Both the position numbers and the translations under genes were made by a program. Shown here piece after piece: positions 11,801-23,800 of a stretch of 64,000 nt of DNA. Within the stretch, counting starts at the first letter, position 1, and each line of letters opens with the position of its first letter. Location: assembly GCF_002776525.5 (NCBI RefSeq), contig NC_045449.1:3721388-3785387 (forward strand). Direction: 5' to 3'. Under the pieces are notes generated by a model that saw nothing but the letters and a program-made list of their open reading frames with translations, was not told the origin of the DNA and ran no database searches. This DNA comes from Piliocolobus tephrosceles. Taxonomy: Eukaryota; Chordata; Mammalia; Primates; Cercopithecidae.

Positions 11801-14800
11801 CGTTTACCTAGCAGGCCTCACACAGCCAGGCTTCCGATGAGGAGACTGAGGTTAACAGACTGTCAGCAACCTGGCCAGGGCCCCGCAGTGCCACACAGGC
11901 CTCAGTGACATGTGGCTACCCAGGCATGATTTGCTATAGCCTCCCTGTCATCTCATGAAAACCTAGACCTGCTCTGGGCCAAGGGGCAGCCCACAGGTTC
12001 TCTCCTGCATCCCTCACTGAAAAGAAGGCCGGGAGAGACCCAGAGAGGGAGCCCAGCCCGCTTAGCAATGCACAGCAACACCAAGCTGGCCGTCACTCAC
12101 CTGGCAGACAGACATCTGATTGGTGGTGAGCGTGCCCGTCTTGTCGGAGCAGATGACTGAGGTGCAGCCCAGGGTCTCCACGGAGGGCAGGCTTCTCACG
12201 ATGGCGTTCTTGCGTGCCATGCGCCTCGTGCCCAGGGCCAGGCACGTAGTGATGACGGCCGGGAGGCCCTCGGGGATGGCCGCCACAGCCAGGGCCACGG
12301 CGATCTTGAAGTAGTAGACAGCGCCACGCAGCCAGGAGCCACCATGGGCCGGGTCAGCGAAGTGGCCGATGTTGATGACCCACACGGCCACGCAGATCAC
12401 AGAGATGGCATGGGACAGCTGCCGCCCAAACTCATCCAGCTTGCGCTGCAGCGGCGTCCGCTCGGGCTCCACTGCCGCCATCTGGCTCCGGATCTTGCCC
12501 AGCTCCGTGTGCAGGCCCGTAGCCACGGCCACACCCACTGCTTTGCCCGAGGCGATGTTGGTGCCCTGGCCGAGGGAGGGACAAGGAAAAAGCTGCTCAG
12601 CAGCCAAGCCGGACCCCTGACTCCTTCAGGCCGGAGTAAGGCACCTCTCCTTCTACCCGGCTTTCCTTTTTTTTTTTTTTTTTGAGACGGAGTCTCGCTC
12701 TGTCGCCCAGGCTGGAGTGCAGTGGCCGGATCTCAGCTCACTGCAAGCTCCGCCTCCCGGGTTCGCGCCATTCTCCCGCCTCAGCCTCCGGAGTAGCTGG
12801 GACTACAGGCGCCCGCCACCTCGCCCGGCTAGTTTTTTGTATTTTTTAGTAGAGACGGGGTTTCACCGTGTTAGCCAGGATGGTCTCGATCTCCTGACCT
12901 CGTGATCCGCCCGTCTCGGCCTCCCAAAGTGCTGGGATTACAGGCGTGAGCCACCGCGCCCGGCCCCGGCTTTCCTTTTCTCCATGTTGCTAGTGCTTCC
13001 ACACTTCTGTAGCTAGGTATGCATTGGGTCCCTACTGCCTTCCCATGATAGTGTCAGCTCTAGGAAGGCAGGGATTGGGTTCATCACCGTATCCCCAGTG
13101 CCTAGTATGGGGCCGGCACAGAGGAGGCACGGAGGCTGATCCCGATCATATAATGGACCAGCACAGCACAAGCATCCGTCCCGCAAAATGTGATTCGTAA
13201 ACAACCACTATAGCCGCACAGGAGCACAGCAGACTACGAACTCAATAAACAGCCCATTAATATGTACTAAAAAATCCAGAAAACCTGAGCCTCAGCTCAT
13301 CCATTTCCAAGGCTCCAGTAAAATCCTCAATTCCTAACATAAGGGACAGCCAGCCTTGTGGCTTGGTGTCCTCTTCTGTAAAGTGATCCAACACAGGCCC
13401 AAGATAGTTTTTCCGAGGAGGCTAAGAACTCAGTACCCCTTCAAAAGCATATGCTGTTGAGGCTGGCGAGAAGGCAGGCCCCAGACTCTCTTCTGTCTTA
13501 AGCAATGCAGCTCTAGTCCCCAACATGCAGGGCCCAGCCAAACAACCTTCCTCCAAAGATTCTTTTTATTATTACTTTAGAAAATTTTTTTTGTTTAATT
13601 TTGAATTTTAGTAGAAATGAGGTCTCACTATGTTTCTCAGGCTAGTACCAAACTCCTGAGCTCAAGTGATCCTCCTGCCTTGGCCTCCCAAAGTGCTGGG
13701 ATGATAGGCATGAACTACCATGCCCGGCCCCTCCAAAGCTTCTTAGTGACAGCTGCTGATACTGGAGCAATGGCTGTCACCATTGCTCCCCACCCCAAGG
13801 CAAGTGCCAGAGAATAGAAGCCCGTCCAAGGCTTCCATGCAGCTAGGTAGGCCCCTCTCAAGAAGAGTTCTGGGCTAGGTGTGGTGGCTCACACCTGTAA
13901 TCCCAGCACTTTGGGAGGCCAAGGCGGGTGGATCACCTGAGGTCAGGAGTTAGGGACCAGCCAGGCCAACATGGTAAAACCCTGTCTTTACTAAAATACA
14001 AACATTAGCTAGGCATGGTGGCATGTGCTTGTAATCCCAGCTGCTTGGGAGGCTGAGGCAGGAGAATGGCTTGAACCCGGGAGGTGGAGGCTACAGTGAG
14101 CCAAGATTGTGCCACTGCACTCCAGCCTGGGCGACAGAGCGAGACTCTGTCTCGAAAAAAAAAAAAAGTTGGCCGGGCACAGTGGCTCACACCTGTAATC
14201 CCAGAACTTTGGGAGGCCGAGGCAGGTGGATCACAAGGTCAGAAGATCGAGACCATCCTGGCTAACACGGTGAAACCCCGTCTCTACTAAAAATACAAAA
14301 AATTAGCCGGGCGTGGTGGCGGGTGCCTGTAGTCCCAGCTACTTGGGAGGCTGAGGCAGGAGAATGGCGTGAACCCGGGAGGCAGAGCTTGCAGTGAGCC
14401 AAGATCGCATCACTGCACTCCAGCTTGGGCAACGGAGCGAGATTTTGTCTCAAAAAAAAAAAGTTATGGGTGAGTTTCACTTTCTTCATTCCTCTTCTCT
14501 TCCAGGAAGTTTTCTATCCCCTTATAACTTGGTGGCCTGGGCCATTGTCTGACTGGCCTGACCCTTCCTTGTGGCTCCAAATGCTCCTTGCTGGCCTCAG
14601 GCTATTGCTGGGCAGCTATGAGTATCACTTGCTAACTTTCTCTGAGGCCACAGAGGCAGGTCTCTCCCCCGAAAGCTGAACCCATTGCTCTCCCTGAGAA
14701 GAGCCAGGCATCATGCCTTGGGGGTCAGTTTTCCTATCGGAGAATGGACTATGCCCACCATCCTCCACCACTTTGGCAGACCTCTTTCCACTAGAGCATT

Positions 14801-17800
14801 TCTATTGAGTGATTACAGGGGGTCTCTGCCCCTCTCCAGGAGAAGACAAGGTCTCCCAGTAGAAATCCAGGATGTCTGAGTTCGTCCCTGCTCTGCCACT
14901 CACTGGCTGTGTGACCTCGGGCAAGTTACTTAATCTCTCTGTGCTTGTTTCCTCGCTGGAAAATATTGGTAACAGGCATAACAAGAGTACTTATTTCAAA
15001 GATTTGGTGTAAAGATTAAATAAACTAATATGTGTAAAGGGCTTAGAACAGTGCCAGGCACACAGCCCCCCCAAGTAAACACGAGCTATTATTACTATAA
15101 GTTTGCATGAATTGTCAAGAATTGATGAGGTTCTTCCCCATAGGACTTTAGCTGATTAATCTTAACGTTGGGCCGGGCGCAGTGACTCATGCCTGTAATC
15201 CTAGCACTTTGGGAGGCCAAGGCGGGCGGATCACTTGAGGTCAGGAGTTCGAGACCAGCCTGGTGAACATGGTGAAACCCTGTTGCTACTGAAAATACAA
15301 AAATTAGCCAGGTGTGGTGGCAAGTGCCTGTAGTCCCAGCTACTTGGGAAGTTGAGACACAAGAGTAGCTTGAACCTGGGGGGTGGGGGTCTCAGTGACC
15401 CGAGATTGTACCACTGCATTCCAGCCTGGGCAACGGGGCCAGAAAAAAAAAAATCTTTTTTTTTTTTTTTTTTTGAGACAGAGTTTTTGCTCTTGTCACC
15501 CAGGCTGGAGTGCAGTGGCGTGATCTTGGCTCACCACAACCTCCACCTCCCGGGTTCAAGCGATTCTCCTGCCTCAGCCTCCCAAGTTGCTGGGATAACA
15601 GGCACGCATCACCACACCCAGCTAACTTTTTGTATTTTTAGTAGAGACAGGGCTTCACCATGTTGCCCAGGCTGGTCTCGAACTCCTGACCTCAAGTCAT
15701 CCACCCACCTCAAAGTGCTGGGATTACAGTCATGACAATAATCTTAATGTTGTTATTTTTATCATTGGGCAAAGGCCTCAGATATTTGAGGGACTTACCG
15801 AAAATAGCATGTTCTTCTTGTCCTGGTTCACAGCTCTGGGGTCTGGGATGGCCTCTGTGTGCTTGGTCACGGACACAGATTCACCTGGTCATGGAATCAG
15901 AGATGAGAAGCCCCACATGAAGACACACCCATCCCGTGGCCCCATCCCGTGGCCCCACCCCGTGGTCCCGGTCCACTAGGTCCCAGCCTCCCGGCAGGGG
16001 GGCCTCACCTGTCAGGATGGACTGGTCCACTCGCAGCGTGGTGGACTTGATCTCGATGAGGCGGAGATCAGCAGGCACTTTGTCCCCCACTGTGCGGGGA
16101 GAATGACTTGGCTGAGGGTGGCTTTGGGCACCACCAGCTAGGAAAAGCCAGAAGGGTTCCCAGGACGCAAGGCTGGGGCTGGGCATCGAGTGCCTGAGCT
16201 GTGATCGCTCTGGTGGACCCCGTCCCTCTGGCCCACAGTCTCATCTGTCCAACAGGGTTTTGGCCAAAGGGCTTTGGAGGGATCTGATGGCCACCCCCTC
16301 TGTACAAAGAGCCAGAATGATGGAGGCACAGAGAGGGATGGGGCTCCTAGGCCCATATAATAAAAGAAGGAGGCCCCTACGGGAGGCTGAGGCAGGAGGA
16401 TTGCTTGAACCTGGGAGGCGGGAGGTTGCAGTGAACCGAGATTGCGCCACTGCACTCCAGTCTGGGCAACAGAGCAGGACTCCATCTCAAAAATAAAATA
16501 AAATAAAATAAAAAGAGGAGGCCCCGGGCATACCCGCCACTTCTACAATGTCCCCTGGGACGATGTCCCGGGCACGGATCCTCTGCACGCCCTTGCGGTC
16601 CAAGCGGATCACCTTGCCCATCTCAGGCTCATACTCCTTCAGGGCCTCGATGGCGCTCTCGGCGTTGCGTTCCTGCAGAACAGAAGGCAGGCAGGCGGTC
16701 TCCCCTGCTGCCCCCAGCAGGCCGCCCCCTTGGAGTAACTCCCCTGGGGCCTGGGATGGAGCTGGAAGCAGAAGGGTCTGCAGGACGCCAGCACCAGGCG
16801 GAGGGCACTCCTAGTGGCTGGGAGACCCCCGGCCCGGTCCCACCCCCCGTGCCTCCCACCTGCCACACGCCCACAATGGCATTGGCCACGAGGATCAGCA
16901 TGATGACCAGGGGCTCCACGAAGGCGGTCGTGGTCTCCTCGCCCTCCTCGAACCAGGCCAGGACCTGCAGGATCACAGCTGGTGAGCTCAGGCCCTGCTG
17001 CTGGCCAAGATCTGCTCTTCTTTTCCTTGGCACCCCAGATCTCCTGTCTGCTCCCCTGCTTTGGGGAGATAGCACTGGGGAGCCCTTGGCTTGGAGAGGG
17101 CCACTCCTCTGAGAAGGCCTTGGCATAGGATGCCCACCCCACGGGAGTGACCACCCCACCCAGGCCAACCTTCAAAGCTGTGGGGCAGTGGGACGGCTGC
17201 CCGCTGAGGCCTTACTGTCTGCCTGGAGCAGAGCATCTCAGTGTAGTCCCCGGACCAGCAGCAGCGGCTGGGAACTTGTAAGAAATGTTGATGTCAGGGC
17301 CTCTCCCAGACCTCCTGAGTCACAAATTCTGGGGTGGGGCCCAGTCATCTGTGTGTCAGCAAGCCTACGGATTCTTTTGAGACAGTCTTGCTCTGTTGCC
17401 CAGGCTGGAGTGCAGTGGCTCGATCTTGACTTATGGCAACCTTCACCTCCCAGGTTCAAGAAATTCTTGTGCCTCAGCCTCCCGGGTAGATGGGATTATA
17501 GGCGTCCACCACCATGCCCAGCTAATCTTTTTATATTTTAGTAGAGACGGGGTTTCACCATGTGGCCTAGGCCTCCCGAAGTGCTAGGATTACAGGTGTG
17601 AGCCACCGCAGCCAGCCAAGCCCAGGTGATTCTGATGCACGCATCCAAAGCCCATTAGGCAGCGGAGTATCCCTGGGAATGGAGGAAGAGCAAGGAGAAG
17701 CAGCAGCCAAGAGGAGGCTGCAGGAGGTTCAGACCCCAAAGTCCATGTGGGGGGCACCGGGACCCACGAAAGGGGCTCTGGCGGCAGCACTCAGGCAGGG

Positions 17801-20800
17801 GCAATGTGCCCCCAGGGGCATTTGGCAATATCCAAAGACATTTTTATTTTTTTGAGACAGGGTCTTGCTGTGTTGCCCAGGCTGGAATACAGTGGTGTGA
17901 TCACGGCTCACCGCAGCTCTGGCCTCCTGGGCCCAAGCGATTCTCCTGCCTCAGCCTCCAGAGTGGCTGGGACTATAGGCCTGCACCACCGCACCTGGCT
18001 AAATTGTTTTTGTATTTTTTGTAGAGACAGATTCTCCCTACGTTGCCCAGGCTGGTCTCAAACTCCTGGGCTCAAGTGATTTTACTGCCTCGGCATCCCA
18101 CAGTGCTGGGATTTCAACCATGAGATGTTAGGCCCGGCTGTCTAAAGGCATTTTTGTTGGTCACGGCTGGGACGTGCTACTGGCATCTGGTGGGTACGGT
18201 CCAGGGATGCTGCTAAACACCCTACAGCGGGAAGCCCCCACCCCCACCCCAACAAAGAATGATCTGGTCTAAACTGTCAGTAGTGCTGACGTAGAGAAAC
18301 CCTAGGCTGCAGCAGGGCAGGGCAAGGGGCAGATGTGAGTTGAAGAGCTTGCTGAGAGCCAGAGGATAAGAGGGACTGGAGGGGTCAGGTGGAAACTGGG
18401 GGCCCAGTAGAGAGGCCATGAGGGTTCAGGCAAGGGAAGCTGAAGTGTGAGCAGGGCAGGGCCAGGGAAGGCCGGAGAGCAGGCCCAGGGTGTGGAGAAC
18501 AGGGCCAGGCTCCAGGGCCTCGGAGCACTGCCCAGCCTGGCTCTCCCTCCAGGGTTACCCACTACCACAGGATGGCAGGCAAGGCCCCACTTACAAAGGA
18601 GACAAGGGCAGCCAGCAGCAGGATGCGCACCAGGAGGTCCTCAAACTGTTCCAGCACCAGCTCCCACAGGGACTTTCCTGGGAACAGGAGTCATGCGTGA
18701 GGCTGGGCCTCCACCACTGACCCTTCCCACTTTGGAGCTAGGATGGCCCCAGAAACCTCCCGGCCCATTCTCTCCCTGCACTCGGAAGAGGGAGAACCCA
18801 GATCCCTGAGAGGCTCAGGTGGGTAATCCTGGGGAGCTCAGCAAGGCCTCACTCAGCGGGGAGATGGAAGTCACGACCTGACGGTGAAGGACCCAGGGAT
18901 GCTGTCCCACGGCCTAGCGGCTCATCCCGGTGCCAGCCTCACCTTCCTCAGTCGGGAGCTCTGCAGGATCCAGGCAGCCATGGGAGCCATGAGGAGACAA
19001 GAAAGGAGTGGGTCACGCAGGCGGCCTTGGGGGAATCTGGCAGTGCCTGCCCACCGTGCCCGCCCAGACCCCCACCACGGACTGGTGTCCTCAGGGCTCT
19101 GAGGTCACAGGATAAATGGTTTGGACCCAAATGCTTGCACCCCTCTACCCTCCCCGCACTCAGATTGAGGAACATCTAGGGTGACTTGGCTCATCTTGGG
19201 ATGAGATCGGAGCCAAGAAGGTCCTTCCAGCCCCTCCGGTCCAGCCCCTCCCTGCCCCATTTCACAGAGGGGAAACTGAGGCCTAGAAAAGAGACACTTC
19301 CCCCACCCAGGTCACACAGAGAGTGAGCTGTTCTCACGGCTCCCCTGCATAGCTCTTCCTTAGATGGCCGCATAGTCCTGTTGAGCATCTCCCACCCCCA
19401 CAGCAAGGCAGCCCCTCCCTCAAACGGAGAACACTGGCTCAGGCGTCTTCCGCTCACCAGGCCTCTGACATCCTGCTCCCCTGGGACCAGCTGGACAAGG
19501 TCTGCAGCTGGGCCAGCCTGCTGAGCACCACCGCACAGCGGGGCTCCCCCTGGACAGGACCCGAGGAGCCAGCACCCCGCAGTTAGGATCCCTCCCACCG
19601 TGGAGTCCCCCCACCCGGCCCTGCACTCCAGGTGAGTTCAGTGAAGAGCCCCCCAGCCCCGCCCCACATACCCAGTTCCCCCCACCCCCGACACAACATG
19701 GTGAAGAACACTGTTTCCAAACTGCAACAGCACCCGCCTCACTTCAGGTGCTTCTCTTTTGAGACAGAGTCTCGCTCTGTGGCCCAGGCTGGAACACAGT
19801 GGTGCGATCTCGGCTCCCTGCAACCCCCACCTCCCAGGTTCAAGCGATTCTCCTGCCTCAGCCTCCCAAGTAGCTGGGATTACAGGCACGTGGCACCACT
19901 CCCGGCTGATTTTTGTATTTTTAGTAGAAACGGGGTTTCACTGTGTTGGCCAGGTGGTCTCGAACTCCTAACTTTGTGATCTGCCCACCTCGGCCTCCCA
20001 AAGTGCTGGGATGACAGGCGTGAGCCACCACGCCCCGGCCTAGGTGCTGATTTTTATCTCCAACATTTCCTGAAGCACCTTTTATATCAGGCAGAGCTGG
20101 GTGCCTCAGGCCCCTGAAGTCGTTGAATCATTCCTGCAGCCCAAAGGGGAGGCTGCAGAGAGTTCCAGCCCCTCCGCTTCACAGACCGGGGCTTGAAGGA
20201 TCACGGTGGAGGCGTGGCTTGAGCAAAGCCACACAATGAGTGAGTGGGTCTCTGTGGGGAAGAGAGGGGCTGGAGCCGGGCTCTGGAGGATGGGCTTGGA
20301 GAAGCTCCCCCTTCCCAGGCCACAGTCTAACTGAGCCCTGCCTTCTCTAGTCCCTTGCCACTCAAAGGGCAGTCTCTGGACATCTGCGACATCTCCCCGA
20401 AGCTCGTCAGCCGTGCGGAATCGGAGGCCCCGGCCCTGGCTGGCTCTCTTCCACCTCCTCCTTCCTGACTCTGGAAACGGGTCCTCGCGTCGGTTCACCT
20501 GTTTTTGGCCTGCAGGCATTTCTTTCCTCTCCCCGGACCACCTGTTTGGAAGCTTTAGGGTCTGCACCTGGCAGCTGAACCCTGGGGAGTATCAAGCAGC
20601 CCACTGGACTGCGGGAATCCAGGAGGAAAATATATAGCCTAAAAATACACTTTCTAGCATTTTCTCCAAAGTCCTATTTTCGGCCGTGGCTGACATTTTC
20701 CGTGGAAAATGTAATCTCCAGTGTCCTGCGTCGAGATTAAAATCAAACAGACTTTTTCCTTCTGATCTATTTAGCTGAGGCGAACAGGAAAGGCTGGGGG

Positions 20801-23800
20801 CGGGCCAGGCCTGGTTTCTGGGCCAATTCTCCAGTGGAGCAGTGTGCTTTAGAGGACACCCCAGCCATGCCCCAGCCTCAAACCAGGACAGTGCTAACCT
20901 CATGGTGTGCACGGGTGGGCTTGTGCCGGGCTCTACCCGGGAGATGCCTGTAACCCTTACCTTTCTTTGTCCTGGGCAAGGGCGAGGTCTGGGGTTGGGA
21001 AGCGTGTCGTGGGGTACACGTGCCAGCTCTGGTCCCTGTACTTCCTCACAGAGGTCCCCACGATGCCTCCTGCCTGCCTCGGCTGGTCTCTCAAATTCTT
21101 TCTCTCTTTTTTTTTTTTTTTTTTTTTTTGAGACGCAGTCTTGTTCTGTCGCCCAGGCTGGAGTGCAGTGGCGCAATCTTAGCTCACTGCAAGCTCCGCC
21201 TCCCGGGTTCAAGCGATTTTCCTGCCTCAGCCTCCCGGGTAGCTGGGATTACAGGCACCCGCCACCATGCCCAGCTGATTTTTGTATTTTCAGTAGAGGC
21301 AGGGTTTCACCATGTTGGCCAGGCTGGTCTCAAACCCCCCACCTCAGGTGATCCACCCACCTCGGCCTCCCAAAGTGCTGGGGTGACAGGTGTGAGCCAC
21401 CGCGCCCGGCTCAGTTCTTCTTTCTTTACCTGTCGACCTGGGTCATCTCCCCTTCTGCTCTCTGACCCACCCTGACCCAGGACCCACTCTTTGGTGCTCA
21501 TGATGCTGTTCCCCAAATATTTCTGGTTCTCCCCACCTTGTGGGCATAGTAGGAAGGCACTTCCCGGCCCCCGGGGGAACTTTTGAGAAGAAGGATGTGT
21601 ATTCGTGTCAGGTTGGAGCATTGACTTTTGGTGGGGGGCTTTCTAGGAGGTCACCGTCCAGTAGAATATCCTGTGATAGCAGAGGTATCCTCCATCTGTG
21701 CTGTCCAGGACCGGAGCCACTAGCCACATGCAGCTGGTGAGCCCCTGGACTGGGACTAATTTCAAATTTTACTTTAATTTTCATGTATTTAAATGTAAAT
21801 AGCCAAGCGGTTGGAGCTCTTTGACACTCTCCTACAGCAGCCAGCAGCCTGTGAGATGGTGTCTGCTCCATCGACCTGGGTCACAGACTGAGGAAGGCAC
21901 AGCCCCCGAGGACCAGCCTGCTGCCAGCACTCAGCAGGAGTGAGAAAGGAGCCTCTGGTCCTTTAAGCTGCCGAGATTCAGAGGCGATGGCTGCAATAAC
22001 CAAGCTGAACCCGACTGATGGCCCCCTCCGCCCAGACCTGGCTTCCTCCGCAAAGCCGCCCTCTCACCCCGCCCCCCTGAGGAGGCCTGACCTGCCCCTG
22101 AGCACAGCTCTGGTCCTGCCCACACAGCCGGCTCCCTGTGGGGCCTTGGGCCTCATTTGGGAGGTGGGGTACGCACACCCACCTTGAAGGCCTGCTGTGA
22201 TGATCGTCATCATCATTACTATTAACAGCCACATTTACCAAGCACCTGCCAAGCAAGGCACCAGGTGCCTTCCTGCATTATCTGCAGAGAACAAATGGGA
22301 AGACGCTGGGGACTGAGCTAAGCACGTGAGGTGCTTAGCAGAGGTCATAGCAGCAGCAGCTGGTGGGGTGCACCAGACACGCTGCCAACTCCCTGTGTGC
22401 CTTATTCTCACGATCCTCAAACAAGCTGGGAAGGAAGATGCCATTGTTATACCCATTTTACAGAGTACACAACAGAGAGGTTGAGTGACTAGTTCACTGT
22501 CACGCAGCAGGGGAGGCCGGGAAGGGTTTTGAGCTCAGGCAGTCTGGTTTTCGATGCCCTGCTGTGGGCCTCCTGTGCTAATTCTTAGGCTGTCCTGCCT
22601 TCCCTCCTCCACTCTCTTTATCACCCACCCAAGGGCATCTGAAAACCCTTTGTGTCCCATGTCCTGATTGCTGGGCTGGATGTCCTCATCCCACCAGTCG
22701 GAGTGCTCCTATGTAGAAAACCCAGAACCACAGCCCAAATCCTCCTGTCCAAAAGGCCCTGCTGGCCTCCCTCGTGGTGTTTTAGGGGCCTGCGAGGCTC
22801 TGCCTGCTCAGACCTGGTCTGCTTCTAAATTCAACCCTGAAGGACCCAATTCTCCCCCGTCATGAATGAGCCCCAGGGTGACGGAGGGAGCCCAGGGCTG
22901 GGAAATGCCCCACTCCAGGTGTTCCTGGAATACGCTGGCTCCTTCCTTGCTCTCTCCCAGGCTGCATGTTGGGGTCTGAGACAGTTCCCCTTGAAATGGC
23001 GGCCTTGGGCCTCTCATAGTGCCAGATGTCCTATCTGTTAAATGAGAGAGTGCCCTGGCTCTGCCCACTGTCAGGGCCATCTGCTGGGCTGCAGGGGGCA
23101 CAGACAGGACTGGGGGGGGGGGTGCCGCTCCCTCTGAGAGCCACAGTGGGGCTGGCCACTATTCTTATCTGAGCCTCTGCCATGGTGACCCCTGCCTGGC
23201 CCATGTTGCCAGACTGAGAGGGCCTGTGTTCATGGAGGCCCAGTGTGCAGGCCTGGGAGTCAGCCTGCGGTCCTGGGACAAAAGGGAGGTGGATCAGAGA
23301 AGCTTTGTGGCTTAGATCAAGGAATCTGGTCCAGAGGGCTCAAGTTCAAATCCTGCTCTATCTCACAATACTTCCGTGGCCACTGGCCAGTTACCTCATC
23401 CCCTGTGTCTGTTTCTCCATCTGCAAAAAGAGGGTGATAATGGTAAGTACCTCACAAGGATGCTGGGAAGATTGAACAGCATGCATAAAGCATGGAATGC
23501 AGAGCACACGGTGAACACGCTCCAGCCATAATCACTTGCTGGAATATAAGTTCTAGGGCAGCAAGATTTTTTTTTTTTTTTTTTTTGAGATGGAGTCTTG
23601 CTCTGTTGCCCAGGCTGGAGTGCAGTGGTGCGATCTCGGCTCACTGCAAGCTCCGCCTCCCGGGTTTACGCCATTCTCCTGCTTCAGCCTCCCGAGTAGC
23701 CGGGACTACAGGCGCCCGCCACCTCGCCCGGCTAGTTTTTTGTTATTTTTTAGTAGAGACGGGGTTTCACCGTGTTGGCCAGGATGGTCTCGAACTCCTG

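Larger units (their letters stand above)
9853..12100 (-). other. ATP2A3: ATP2A3 intron 8 (2.2 kb)
   Basis: Contains two tandem sense Alus (10646-10963 and 10973-11277) and MIR-like pieces near 10170-10300 and 11780-11900. The remainder, 9853-10170, 10300-10640 and 11280-11780, is unique GC-rich sequence without recognised features. Confidence 0.85.
12566..15798 (-). other. ATP2A3: ATP2A3 intron 7 (3.2 kb)
   Basis: Filled largely by Alus (12667-12965, 13601-13728, 13871-14168, 14170-14463, 15172-15453, 15455-15735), an L2 tail (about 13000-13140) and a MIR (about 14878-15110). The stretches 13140-13570 and 14464-14878 are unique sequence with nothing recognised. Confidence 0.85.
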
